A DNA stretch of 40,533 nt from Hymenobacter frigidus. Lineage in GTDB: Bacteria; Bacteroidota; Bacteroidia; Cytophagales; Hymenobacteraceae. Below are positions 16,918 through 25,093 of this stretch, one piece after another. The position numbers and the translations under genes were made by a program. The stretch spans positions 1 through 40,533 of the forward strand of contig NZ_BMGY01000038.1 of assembly GCF_014640435.1 (NCBI RefSeq), written 5' to 3'. The first letter of the stretch is position 1. Each line of letters opens with the position of its first letter. The notes below the pieces were generated by a model. It was not told the DNA's origin and made no database searches. It worked only from the letters and a program-made list of their open reading frames with translations.

Positions 16918-18714
16918 ATGAAGCGTTTGTCAATATTAAATTCCAAGCCTCAGGGGCGCGCCGGCTTAGCCGCTAGTGTGGCGCTGGCGGCGGTGCTGGT
17001 GACGGCGGTGGTGCCCACTGCCATAGCCCAGGGCCAGCCCACCAAGGGCAAATACAAGGGCAACATCGAAGAGGCCGAGATTGAAATCGTGAAGGAGCGG
17101 GTCAATCAGCTACCCGAAGCCACGCGCAACTTTGATAAAATCAAGCTGCCCGCGCCGCCCAAAGTGGAGCGCAAGGTGGCGTATACCTATCCTGATTTCC
17201 GCCTGCCGACCGACCGGTTGAATCCATCCGTCAAGGTGCTGACTATCCGGGCCGAGGAGCCCGCACCGCTCACCGGCAATTTCGTGAAGGCCGCTATTGG
17301 CAACTACGGCACCTTCTACGGCCGGGGATATTTTCACAGCACCCGCAACACCGACCACGCCTACGGGCTTGATATCAAGCATATAAGCTCTATTCAAGGC
17401 CCGGTTGACGGCAAAAACTCCCGCATGTCCGAAACCAGTGCCCACCTGATGGGCGAGCTGTACCGGGGCACTGCGGCCTTTGGAGCGAACTTGGACCTGG
17501 GCCGCGAGCGGTACAATTTTTACGGTTACGAGAAGGCCGCCAACGGTGGCCGGTTAGTCGCCCCCGAAGCTGGCGACATCAAGCAGATTTTCACCCGCGT
17601 CGGGGTAAAAGCCTACGCTCATAACCGCGACCCTGCGCAGCAACTGCAGTACGATGCCAGCATCGGCTACCGCTACTGGGCCGATAATTTCGCCGCTTCT
17701 GAGAACGATGTGCGGCTTAATGCCAAAGTTGGCTACGCGTTGGGTGAATCCAGCCGCGTAACCGTGGCGGCCGATGCTTCCTTTATTTCGGACAAAGACC
17801 AGGCGGCCGTAACGCTGGCGCGGCCCAATCCGCTGGCAGCTACGCGCAGCCGCTCGTTTGTGCAAGCCACGCCGGCCTATGAATTCCTGAGTAAGCGCAT
17901 TGCTTTCTCTTTGGGAGCCACGCTGGGCTATTCTTCGGACACGGCCACGAGCGTGAGCAAAACCGTGGTGTACCCGGCCGTGCGCCTCGGTTACACCGTG
18001 GAGCCCGAGAAATTCATGGTATACGCCGGACTGGGCGGGGCCATGCAACGCGTAAACCGCTACGACCTCAGCACCGAGAACCCGTGGCTCAATCGTGGCC
18101 TGAACGTGGCCGATACTCACCGCGGCCCCACCATTTACGCCGGTTTCACCTCCACGCCCGCCCGGGGCCTGGAGTTCAATGCCCGGGCCACCTACGCCCG
18201 CGACCGCAACCTGTATTTCTACCTCAACAATCCCGTCGACCCCACCAAGTTCGACCTGGTGTATGACCAGAATGCCACCGGCGTACTCAACATCCACGGC
18301 GAGCTGTTGTACAACGCGGCCGAGAAATTTCGCCTCGGCACGCGGGTGGATTACAATAAGTACGCCCTCAAAAACCTGCCGCAGCCCTTTCATCGCCCCG
18401 AATTTCAGGGTTCGGTGTTCGGTACCTACAATGTTTTCGACAAACTGATGCTCGGTGTCGAAGGTTATTTCTTTGCGGCCAGCTACGGCATCAGCTACTT
18501 GCCAGCCACCACCGTGGGTGCGGCCCGGGCGGCCGATTTTTACCGCGCCACCGACCCGATTGTCGACCTTAATCTGCGCGCCGACTACCGCATTACGCCA
18601 AAAATATCCATCTTTGCAATGGGTAACAACCTCCTCAACCGCCAATACCAGCGCTTCTACGGCTATCCCGTGAAGGGCATCAACGTATTGGGAGGGGCGA
18701 CTTACACATTTTAA
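16918..18714 (+). CDS. Outer-membrane beta-barrel protein, TonB-receptor-like
   Basis: A 598-aa protein with a long signal sequence (LAASVALAAVLVTAVVPTAIA, cleavage after about residue 38). The rest consists of alternating aromatic beta-strand segments typical of a barrel, ending in GGATYTF with a terminal phenylalanine for BAM recognition. The C-terminal half resembles TonB-dependent receptor barrels (YRITPKISIFAMGNNLLNRQYQRFYGYP), but no plug domain or carboxypeptidase-like domain is seen. It may act as a partner of the TPR protein encoded just upstream rather than as an importer. ATG 16918 is chosen over a TTG two codons earlier. Confidence 0.8.
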   Translation: MKRLSILNSKPQGRAGLAASVALAAVLVTAVVPTAIAQGQPTKGKYKGNIEEAEIEIVKERVNQLPEATRNFDKIKLPAPPKVERKVAYTYPDFRLPTDRLNPSVKVLTIRAEEPAPLTGNFVKAAIGNYGTFYGRGYFHSTRNTDHAYGLDIKHISSIQGPVDGKNSRMSETSAHLMGELYRGTAAFGANLDLGRERYNFYGYEKAANGGRLVAPEAGDIKQIFTRVGVKAYAHNRDPAQQLQYDASIGYRYWADNFAASENDVRLNAKVGYALGESSRVTVAADASFISDKDQAAVTLARPNPLAATRSRSFVQATPAYEFLSKRIAFSLGATLGYSSDTATSVSKTVVYPAVRLGYTVEPEKFMVYAGLGGAMQRVNRYDLSTENPWLNRGLNVADTHRGPTIYAGFTSTPARGLEFNARATYARDRNLYFYLNNPVDPTKFDLVYDQNATGVLNIHGELLYNAAEKFRLGTRVDYNKYALKNLPQPFHRPEFQGSVFGTYNVFDKLMLGVEGYFFAASYGISYLPATTVGAARAADFYRATDPIVDLNLRADYRITPKISIFAMGNNLLNRQYQRFYGYPVKGINVLGGATYTF

Positions 18715-18717
18715 GTA

Positions 18718-18811
18718 TTGAATGTTGAATGCTGATTTTTGAGTGTGCTAATGAGTAACAGCTGGTGAACAAGCAACTTGCCTCTTTAACTCAACATTCA
18801 AAACTCAAAAA
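18718..18811. repeat. Low-complexity leader repeat before the HU/SPOR gene
   Basis: TTGAATGTTGA (18718-18728) recurs inverted at 18791-18801, and TTTTTGAGT (18736-18744) recurs inverted at 18803-18811. The order of the pairs does not allow one nested hairpin. The sequence runs almost to the ATG at 18823 and resembles the repeats before tyrS and holA. Confidence 0.5.
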
Positions 18812-18822
18812 CTGAATCTCCT

Positions 18823-20004
18823 ATGCTGCACCTCGCCGACCACATTCGCCCTTTGCTCCGAGACCACGACTGCGTGATAATCCCGGACTTTGGCGGACTG
18901 GTGGCCGACGTATCCGCTGCCCGCGCCCAGCCCGGCCGGCAGTCGCTGAGTCCGCCCACTAAATTGGTGGCATTTAATCAGGCGCTGACCCGCAACGACG
19001 GACTATTGGTTGACGCCCTGAGCGAGCACCTTGGCCTGACCATTGCCCAGGCCCGGGAAACGGTGCGAACCGCCGTAGCCGGTCTACAGCGCGAGCTCGA
19101 CGAAACCAACCGCACCGAGTTGCCCGGCATTGGTATTTTCCGCCGGGCCGTGGGCCGGGGGCTTGCGTTCGAGTACACGGGCACCGACAATCTTCTGGCG
19201 TCGGCTTTCGGCCTGCCCGAGTTAGCCGCTCGTCCAGTCCGGGCCAACGATGCCCGTCTTAAGCGTCCACAGCCGGCATTGCGTGGCACGGCCACCCGCC
19301 GTTCGCGCTGGACCAAGCTGTTGCCCGCCGGTGCAATTGCAATGGCCGCCGGTCTTTTTTTGATGGCCAACTACCAGGTAGCCAGCTTATCCGGTAACTG
19401 GCGCAGCCAGCTGCCTAAGTGGGAGTGGGCCCAGCGCCCAGCCACGGCCATTGTTCTCACCGAGCCCCAGCAAGCCACCCTTGGCCAGCACGATTTCACT
19501 GCCGCTCCCGATGCTGCCGAAGGAATGACGCCGGTAGGAACGCCGGTTTCTATTCCTGAAATGGCTCCTTCAGCTTCGGCTCCTGTAATTGAGCCCGTGA
19601 CGGCGGAAGTGACTCCGGCTCCGACTAAGCCAGCGCCTGCCGTAATACTACCGGCTAAACCCACCGAAACCGTTTCGACCAATGCTGCTGTAGCTAAAGC
19701 GGCATCCACTGTCGCGGCTCCTGCCGCCCCCAAGGCTTCAACCAAGGTTAATACCCCGACAATTAAATTCCGCACTGGTCGTTATTACGTTATTGCCGGG
19801 GCCTACCGAAACCTGTCCGGGGCTGAGAAAGGCCGCAAGTTATTGGTCCGCACGGGCCACGCTTCCCGCATCATCCTGCCGCCCTACGGCAGCCGGTTGT
19901 ACCGTCTCACCGCCGCCGACTACCCCGATTTGGCGTCGGCCCAGCGCGAAGCCCAGCGCCTGCGTGTGAGCACGCGCTGTGATTACAATACGTTGAAATT
20001 TTAA
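18823..20004 (+). CDS. HU-CCDC81-type and SPOR domain membrane protein
   Basis: A 393-aa protein. Residues 1-125 match the prokaryotic HU/CCDC81-like pair of domains (LRDHDCVIIPDFGGLVADV, LVAFNQALTRNDGLL, LPGIGIFRRAVGRGLAFEY). A single membrane helix lies at 165-183, followed by a long Pro/Ala/Thr-rich periplasmic linker. A C-terminal SPOR domain from about 318 (YYVIAGAYRNLSGAEKGRKLL) is a fold that binds denuded septal peptidoglycan. The topology suggests a cytoplasmic head and a periplasmic SPOR domain, perhaps tied to cell division. It begins a tight operon with exbB, exbD and tonB-like genes (8, 14 and 32 nt gaps), linking it to proton-motive energisation. Confidence 0.85.
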   Translation: MLHLADHIRPLLRDHDCVIIPDFGGLVADVSAARAQPGRQSLSPPTKLVAFNQALTRNDGLLVDALSEHLGLTIAQARETVRTAVAGLQRELDETNRTELPGIGIFRRAVGRGLAFEYTGTDNLLASAFGLPELAARPVRANDARLKRPQPALRGTATRRSRWTKLLPAGAIAMAAGLFLMANYQVASLSGNWRSQLPKWEWAQRPATAIVLTEPQQATLGQHDFTAAPDAAEGMTPVGTPVSIPEMAPSASAPVIEPVTAEVTPAPTKPAPAVILPAKPTETVSTNAAVAKAASTVAAPAAPKASTKVNTPTIKFRTGRYYVIAGAYRNLSGAEKGRKLLVRTGHASRIILPPYGSRLYRLTAADYPDLASAQREAQRLRVSTRCDYNTLKF

Positions 20005-20012
20005 CCGTCCGC

Positions 20013-20708
20013 ATGTCCGTATTCCTCTTGCAAGTGGTTCCTGCCGCTGCCGATAGCCTCAACACCGCCGTCACTGCTGCTCCAATTGTAAACACCGAAG
20101 TCCCTATCATCGACCTGCTGATGCGCGGGGGCTTGATTATGATTCCGCTGGTTGCCCTGTCCATCTTGTCGGGCTACATCATCATCGAGCGGTATTTCAC
20201 TATTCGTAAGGCGGCCGGGAACCCCGAGGTTTTCATGGCGGGCATCCGCTCGCTGATGGTGAAGGGCGACCTGGCCGGGGCCAAACTGCTCTGCGCTCAA
20301 ACGCCCTCGCCGCTGGCCCGCATGGTGGAGAAAGGCCTGCGCCGCATCGGCCTGCCCCTGAAGGAAATCGAAACCAGCGTGGAAAACGTGGGCAAGATTG
20401 AAATTGCCCGCCTCGAAAAGAACATCAGCATCCTGGGCATCATCGCCGGCATCGCGCCGATGATTGGCTTTGTGGGCACGATTATCGGCGTAATTAAGAT
20501 TTTCTATTCCATCGCGGCGACTAAAGAGTTTGGTATTCCTCAGGTAGCCGATGGTTTGTATGTAAAGTTGGTAACGTCGGCCACGGGCCTTATCGTCGGC
20601 ATCATTGCCCACGTAGGCTACCACTGGCTCAGTATCTTGGTCGAGCGCATGGTATTCCGCATGGAAAATTCGGCCATCGAGTTTATGGACATTCTCCAGG
20701 ACAACTAA
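20013..20708 (+). CDS. exbB: MotA/TolQ/ExbB proton-channel protein
   Basis: The 231-aa protein has three membrane segments: about 38-58 (RGGLIMIPLVALSILSGYII), 138-160 (ISILGIIAGIAPMIGFVGTI) and 185-208 (LVTSATGLIVGIIAHVGYHW). The family GLIxGIxA pattern is in the last helix. With ExbD it forms the proton channel that energises TonB, or with TolR/TolA the Tol system. An N-terminal extension of about 30 residues (SVFLLQVVPAAADSLN) is common in Bacteroidota ExbB. ATG 20013 is 8 nt after the HU/SPOR stop. ExbB rather than TolQ is inferred from the TonB-like gene downstream and the absence of TolB/Pal. Confidence 0.88.
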   Translation: MSVFLLQVVPAAADSLNTAVTAAPIVNTEVPIIDLLMRGGLIMIPLVALSILSGYIIIERYFTIRKAAGNPEVFMAGIRSLMVKGDLAGAKLLCAQTPSPLARMVEKGLRRIGLPLKEIETSVENVGKIEIARLEKNISILGIIAGIAPMIGFVGTIIGVIKIFYSIAATKEFGIPQVADGLYVKLVTSATGLIVGIIAHVGYHWLSILVERMVFRMENSAIEFMDILQDN

Positions 20709-20722
20709 TTGAGTTGTGAGTT

Positions 20723-21142
20723 ATGAATCTTTCCCGCCGTCATCGTCTCACGTCGCACGTCGAAACTGGGGCCATGAACGACATCATGTTCTTCCTGATG
20801 TTGTTCTTCCTTATTGCCTCCACGCTGGTTAACCCCAACGTTATTAAGCTCTTGCTGCCGAATGCTAAATCGAGCAAGCAGGTGATGAAGCAGCCCATCA
20901 CCATATCCATTGATGCGGCTGGCCAGTACTTCGTCAACAAAAAGCCCGTGAGTCCGGCATCCGTGGAGCAGGAACTAGTGGCTTTGGTGGGCAGTACGCC
21001 CACCGAGGTGCAGCCCACCGTGGTACTGCGCGTCGATGCTTCGTTGAACGTTCAGAAGCTGGTTGACATTCTGGAGATTGGTAACCGTCTCAAATTGAAA
21101 ATGGTGATGGCCACGCAGGCGCAGCAAGCCGCCGGCAAGTAA
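20723..21142 (+). CDS. exbD: ExbD/TolR-family biopolymer transport protein
   Basis: A 139-aa protein with a short cytoplasmic N-terminus and one membrane helix at about 20-38 containing the conserved proton-path aspartate D20 (MNDIMFFLMLFFLIAS). A periplasmic domain follows (ITISIDAAGQYFVNKKPVS, VVLRVDASLNVQKLVDILE). It is the ExbB partner, 14 nt after exbB. The start is inside a GAGTTGTGAGTTATGAAT leader like that of other genes here. Confidence 0.9.
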   Translation: MNLSRRHRLTSHVETGAMNDIMFFLMLFFLIASTLVNPNVIKLLLPNAKSSKQVMKQPITISIDAAGQYFVNKKPVSPASVEQELVALVGSTPTEVQPTVVLRVDASLNVQKLVDILEIGNRLKLKMVMATQAQQAAGK

Positions 21143-21174
21143 GTTGATTCACTCAGACCAACGTACCCTTCGTC

Positions 21175-22077
21175 ATGGCTATTGATTATCCCGAACCGCA
21201 CCGCCGCGAGGCCCTGATTGGCACCCTGGTAGTCCATGGGTTACTGCTGCTGCTCTTCATCTTCATGGTGTTCAAGGGGCCGAACCCGCCGCTGGCCGCG
21301 CTGGGGGGCGGTGATGGCGTTGAACTGAACTACGGCCTGGACCCTGCCGGCTCGGGCGATATCCAGAGCATGGCTCCGGCCAACGACTCGCGCAACCGCG
21401 AGGACAGCCGTCCACCCGTGGCCAGCCCCGACCCGCAGCCGCGCCCTATGGCTACGGCCACGCCTGACCCCACGCCGCCTTCGCAGGAAAAAATCATCAC
21501 CAGCGAAGCCGACGAGAGCCCGGTTTCGGTGGCACCCGTCGAAACCCCGGCTCCGGCCAAGGAGGAAGTAAAAGTCATTCCTAAAGCTCCGCGTAAAGTA
21601 GCCGTGGCCTTCTCGCCCAAGGGCAGCACTACCGGCGGCGGCAACGGCGTGAACGGCACCAGCAATGCTCCTACTGGCAACAACAACGGCGACCGCCCCG
21701 GTACTGTGGGCGACCAGGGCGACCCGAATGGCTCACTCGATTCCAAGGCGCTGTATGGCAACGGCGGTGATGGCGACGGCAGCGGCCGGGGCCGTGGCCG
21801 GGGAGTAGGCGATGGCAATGGCTTGGAGATGAGCGGATGGCGGTTCGAGAGTACGCCCCACGTGGCAGCAATCGACGATGAGTCCGGAGTTGTTCGCTTC
21901 AAGATTAAAATATCTGCCGATGGCGAAGTAGAAGCCGTTACCAAAGTGTCGGGCAACGTTTCGGCCGCTCAAGAAAAGCTTTGCCGTGATAAGCTGCTCG
22001 ATGCCAACTTCGTGAAGACGAACAGCGCGGTTGGTGGCGCGGCTGGTTTCTATACATTCCGCTTTTCAGTTCGGTAA
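21175..22077 (+). CDS. TonB-like energy transducer
   Basis: A 300-aa protein with a cytoplasmic N-terminus and a membrane anchor at about 14-34 containing the His characteristic of TonB-type helices (VVHGLLLLLFIFMVF). A long Pro-rich linker and a Gly/Asn-rich stretch (GRGRGRGVGDGNG) span the periplasm. The C-terminal domain (SGVVRFKIKISADGEVEAV, ending AAGFYTFRFSVR) is TonB/TolA-like. It should transmit ExbBD energy to outer-membrane receptors; the receptor at 25836 is one candidate client. It is last in the operon, before a terminator. Confidence 0.82.
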   Translation: MAIDYPEPHRREALIGTLVVHGLLLLLFIFMVFKGPNPPLAALGGGDGVELNYGLDPAGSGDIQSMAPANDSRNREDSRPPVASPDPQPRPMATATPDPTPPSQEKIITSEADESPVSVAPVETPAPAKEEVKVIPKAPRKVAVAFSPKGSTTGGGNGVNGTSNAPTGNNNGDRPGTVGDQGDPNGSLDSKALYGNGGDGDGSGRGRGRGVGDGNGLEMSGWRFESTPHVAAIDDESGVVRFKIKISADGEVEAVTKVSGNVSAAQEKLCRDKLLDANFVKTNSAVGGAAGFYTFRFSVR

Positions 22078-22095
22078 CCCTCTCAGTAACACCAA

Positions 22096-22131
22096 AGAGC
22101 CCCGTGTTCTGCTTGGCAGATACGGGGCTCT
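22096..22131 (+). terminator. Hairpin after the Ton operon
   Basis: AGAGCCCCGT and ACGGGGCTCT (22096-22105, 22122-22131) pair perfectly, with an inner TCTGC/GCAGA extension and a 3-nt loop. There is little T-run after it, so it may be a weak terminator or attenuating structure. Confidence 0.65.
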
Positions 22132-22135
22132 CTAG

Positions 22136-22164
22136 TTTGGTAAACCGCTGCTAGCGTTAATTTG
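22136..22164 (+). promoter_or_regulatory. Promoter of folC
   Basis: TTTG (22136-22139) and TTAATTTG (22157-22164) are separated by 17 nt, one mismatch from the -7 consensus, 30 nt before the GTG start. It follows the terminator hairpin directly. Confidence 0.5.
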
Positions 22165-22194
22165 CATGTTCCCGGCCATTCTAAGCAACTATTC

Positions 22195-23502
22195 GTGACC
22201 TATTCCGAAACCCTTACCTACCTGTACGAGCAGTTGCCCATGTTCCAACGGGTGGGGGCGGCCGGCTATAAAAAAGGACTGGGCAATACGCTGGTATTGG
22301 CCGAGGCGCAGGGCCACCCGGAACGGCAGTTTCGGAGCGTGCATGTGGCCGGCACCAATGGCAAGGGGAGCAGCTCGCACTTGCTGGCGGCGGTGCTGCA
22401 GGCGGCGGGCTACAAGGTTGGGCTTTACACCTCGCCGCATTTGCGTGAGTTTACGGAGCGTATTAAAGTAAATGGTCAGGAGCTGGCTCCGGATTACTTG
22501 GTGAAGTGGGTGGCGCGCTGGCAGCCGTTGTTTGAGGAAGTGCAGCCTTCGTTCTTCGAAATGTGCGTAGCTCTGGCGTTCGCTTACTTTGCCGAGCAAC
22601 GCGTGGATGTGGCCATTGTGGAAGTCGGCCTGGGCGGGCGGTTCGATTCGACGAATATCATCACGCCCCTGGTTTCGCTCATTACCAATATCAGTTTCGA
22701 CCACCAGGCACTGCTGGGCAACACGCTGCCCGAAATCGCGGGCGAAAAAGCGGGCATCATAAAGCAAGGCGTGCCGGTGGTGGTGAGCCAGACCCAGCCC
22801 GAAGTGGCCCCGGTATTTCAACGAGAAGCCACAGACCAGTTGGCCCACCTGGTTTTTGCCGACCAGATTTATCAGGCTTCCTTCGTTGCGGAGCCTTCGC
22901 CCGAAACGGGTTTGCGGCCTCTCACCATCACCCAGCACGGCCGGCCCTACCTGCCTAATGCGGAGCTAGGCCTGCCCGGTGACTACCAGCAGTATAATCT
23001 GCCTGGGGTACTCGCGACCCTGGACGAGTTGCGGGCGCAGGGTTTCCGCATTACTGAGGCGGCGGTGCGCACCGGGTTGCGTCAGGTTACGAAGCTCACC
23101 GGGCTGCGCGGGCGCTGGAGCATTATCGGCCGCCGCCCATTGGTGGTATGCGATACCGGGCACAATGTGGCGGGCTTACAGATGGTGGTGGCCCAATTGC
23201 GCCGCCTCCCGCATCAGCGTTTACATTTGGTAATTGGCACCGTCAACGACAAGGACGTGGCCGAAATGTTAGCTCTGTTGCCCATAGAAGGCGTGTTTTA
23301 CTTTTGTGCGGCCAATATTCCCCGGGCTATGCCGGCCGCTGAGTTGGCCCTGGCAGCGGCTACGGCGGGCTTGCAGGGACAGGTTTGTGGTTCGGTAGCG
23401 GCGGCAATAGCAGCGGCTCGGGCGGCGGCCACTGCCGATGATGTGATTTTTATTGGCGGCAGCACCTTTGTGGTGGCCGAAGTGGAAGAGTTGTATTCTT
23501 AA
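22195..23502 (+). CDS. folC: Folylpolyglutamate synthase/dihydrofolate synthase
   Basis: FolC joins glutamate to dihydropteroate and adds further glutamates to folates. The 435-aa Mur-ligase-fold protein has the ATP loop VAGTNGKGSSSHLL near residue 50, YTSPHLREFTERIKVNG, VEVGLGGRFDSTN, SFDHQALLGNTLPEIAGEKAGIIK and the C-terminal VCDTGHNVAGLQ. The GTG at 22195 precedes the conserved TYSETLTYLYEQLPMFQRVG and is preferred over a TTG 11 codons upstream that overlaps the promoter. Confidence 0.93.
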   Translation: MTYSETLTYLYEQLPMFQRVGAAGYKKGLGNTLVLAEAQGHPERQFRSVHVAGTNGKGSSSHLLAAVLQAAGYKVGLYTSPHLREFTERIKVNGQELAPDYLVKWVARWQPLFEEVQPSFFEMCVALAFAYFAEQRVDVAIVEVGLGGRFDSTNIITPLVSLITNISFDHQALLGNTLPEIAGEKAGIIKQGVPVVVSQTQPEVAPVFQREATDQLAHLVFADQIYQASFVAEPSPETGLRPLTITQHGRPYLPNAELGLPGDYQQYNLPGVLATLDELRAQGFRITEAAVRTGLRQVTKLTGLRGRWSIIGRRPLVVCDTGHNVAGLQMVVAQLRRLPHQRLHLVIGTVNDKDVAEMLALLPIEGVFYFCAANIPRAMPAAELALAAATAGLQGQVCGSVAAAIAAARAAATADDVIFIGGSTFVVAEVEELYS

Positions 23503-23569
23503 CTATTGATAGCAGGGGTGGTCTGGTCATCGGCCCATCCGGCTGGGTTTCATTTTTAGCTTTATTAAT

Positions 23570-24235
23570 TTGCCTCGCGTTAAACTTCAGCGTTTTACCG
23601 ACAACGCTACCCGTCCGGACATCATTGAACCGGGCAAACCTGAATACCAGCAGCTCGGTGGCCGCTGGCGCACCGATTTCTTCCGGGAGCCGCATCCCCT
23701 AACGCTGGAAGTAGGCTGCGGCAAGGGTGAGTACACGGTGGGCTTGGCGCAGCGCCATCCCGGTCGGAATTTTTTGGGGCTCGATATTAAAGGCGAGCGC
23801 ATTTGGCGAGGCAGCTCCCGCGCGGCCGAAATAGGTCTGACCAATGTCGGTTTCGTGCGCATGCGGGCGGAGGACCTGGCTGCGCAGTTTGGACCGGGTG
23901 AGCTGAGCGAAATCTGGATTACATTTCCGGACCCGCGTCCGCGCGACCGGGATATCAAACGCCGGCTGACCTCGCCGCGCTTCCTGGGTTTATACGAACA
24001 ATTGTTAATTCCCGGAGGACTGCTGCATCTCAAGACGGATAACGAGGACTTGTTCGAATACACGCTGGAAATACTGGCGGCGCGGCTCGGCACTACTATT
24101 GAGCGGGTTACGCGAGACTTATACGCCGAAACCGCATCCGAATTCATCGAAGCACAGGCTATCCAGACCAACTTCGAAGGGAAATATCGGTCAGTTGGTG
24201 TCCCCATTAAGTATGTGCAGTTCCGCCTCACGTAA
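23570..24235 (+). CDS. trmB: tRNA (guanine-N7-)-methyltransferase
   Basis: TrmB methylates G46 in the variable loop of tRNAs. The 221-aa class I methyltransferase has the SAM loop LEVGCGKGEY at residues 46-55, LGLDIKGERIWRG, and WITFPDPRPRDRDIKRRL near 123, the family FPDPWPKxRHxKRRL signature with changes. The start is a TTG at 23570, because the conserved N-terminus (PRVKLQRFTDNATRP) begins at once and no ATG exists nearby. The TTG is part of TTAATTTG, which itself resembles a -7 promoter box. It converges with the TrpF-like gene. Confidence 0.9.
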   Translation: MPRVKLQRFTDNATRPDIIEPGKPEYQQLGGRWRTDFFREPHPLTLEVGCGKGEYTVGLAQRHPGRNFLGLDIKGERIWRGSSRAAEIGLTNVGFVRMRAEDLAAQFGPGELSEIWITFPDPRPRDRDIKRRLTSPRFLGLYEQLLIPGGLLHLKTDNEDLFEYTLEILAARLGTTIERVTRDLYAETASEFIEAQAIQTNFEGKYRSVGVPIKYVQFRLT

Positions 24236-24282
24236 CTGGCGGGGATAGGGCGGCAGATTTGTAGCTACACAATTCCGGTAAA

Positions 24283-24342
24283 AGCCGCGTCCCAGCGCCG
24301 CCGAAACTCAGTGGTTGGTTTCGGCGGCGGCGGGACGCGGCT
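24283..24342. terminator. Large bidirectional hairpin between convergent genes
   Basis: AGCCGCGTCCC (24283-24293) pairs with GGGACGCGGCT (24332-24342), continuing inward as GCGCCGCCGAAAC/GTTTCGGCGGC, about 24 bp with a roughly 10-nt loop. On the minus strand it is followed by CTTTTA. It lies between the trmB and TrpF-like stops. Confidence 0.8.
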
Positions 24343-24352
24343 CCTGGTTCAT

Positions 24353-24949
24353 TCAGTCGATTTCCAGCGCTTCGAATACTGCTTCCAACTGGTCAAAATC
24401 GCGCAGGCCCGGCTTTACTTCATCGCCCGAGGGGAAGGACAACCCGGCTAGTGGCAGCTGCGTGGCGAGGTCGCGGGCACGTTCGGGTAGCAGGCCCGGA
24501 CCCAGCCAGAGCGGACGCTCACGGGCAATTTGCTGCAAGGCTGCCAAGGTTTCGGCCGAGGTGGATGTAGGTAATTCGACCACTAAACCCAATACCGATT
24601 CGGGAAAAGTTTGGGTAAAAACCGATGCGTCGCCCGGTAGCTCGATGTAGACGGGTGGGGCTATTTCTGCCAGCTCAGCGGCGGTACGGGGGCTTCGGAG
24701 TAAGACGGCATCCAGCGCGCACTCGGCTGATATGCTATTGATTTTATGGGCGCTGAGTTGGTCGAATTCACCAATCAGTTCAACTCCGGCAATCCAGCCG
24801 GCTAGTTCTTTCATCGTCTTGGGGGCAAGGTGCCCAGGCAGGGCCGGGTCGAGAATAAAGGTTAGTTTATCGGCACCCATGCCGGCGCAGTAGCGGGCGT
24901 CGGACAGGTTGTTGATGCCGCGAATTAGAAGAGGAACGAGGTGAGGCAC
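24353..24949 (-). CDS. TrpF-like beta/alpha-barrel protein lacking the catalytic Cys
   Basis: The 198-aa protein aligns with phosphoribosylanthranilate isomerase. LLIRGINNLSDARYCAGMGAD at residues 7-27 corresponds to the TrpF start KxCGITNxxDA, and PLWLGPGLLPE followed by LSFPSGDEVKPGLRDFDQL corresponds to SGGLxPxNV and DVSSGVExxPGxKD. The catalytic cysteine position is R10, and the general-acid region is not conserved. A TrpF reaction is therefore unlikely unless another residue serves. No trp genes are nearby. It may have another substrate or be a non-catalytic barrel. It is divergent from rpe. Confidence 0.8.
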   Translation of the reverse strand: MPHLVPLLIRGINNLSDARYCAGMGADKLTFILDPALPGHLAPKTMKELAGWIAGVELIGEFDQLSAHKINSISAECALDAVLLRSPRTAAELAEIAPPVYIELPGDASVFTQTFPESVLGLVVELPTSTSAETLAALQQIARERPLWLGPGLLPERARDLATQLPLAGLSFPSGDEVKPGLRDFDQLEAVFEALEID

Positions 24950-25025
24950 GAGCAGTGAACAGGTAAGTAGAAACTATTGGCGAAAGCTGGCCAAATCAAA
25001 ACGAAAGGCGCTAGCCGTACCGCTG

Positions 25026-25033
25026 CAAAAGTA
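25026..25033 (-). promoter_or_regulatory. -7 element of the TrpF-like gene
   Basis: Read on the minus strand this is TACTTTTG, an exact TAnnTTTG match, 76 nt before the ATG at 24949. The -33 element is poor. Confidence 0.4.
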
Positions 25034-25058
25034 GAGCCCCCGCGCCGGCCGGTCCAGG

Positions 25059-25088
25059 TTTGGGGAGTGCGAGTGGGCTGTATCTTCG
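25059..25088 (+). promoter_or_regulatory. rpe promoter, nearly leaderless transcript
   Basis: TTTG (25059-25062), 18 nt, then TATCTTCG (25081-25088), one mismatch from TAnnTTTG. The -7 box ends 5 nt before the rpe ATG, so transcription would begin at or next to the start codon. Confidence 0.55.
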
Positions 25089-25093
25089 CCCCC

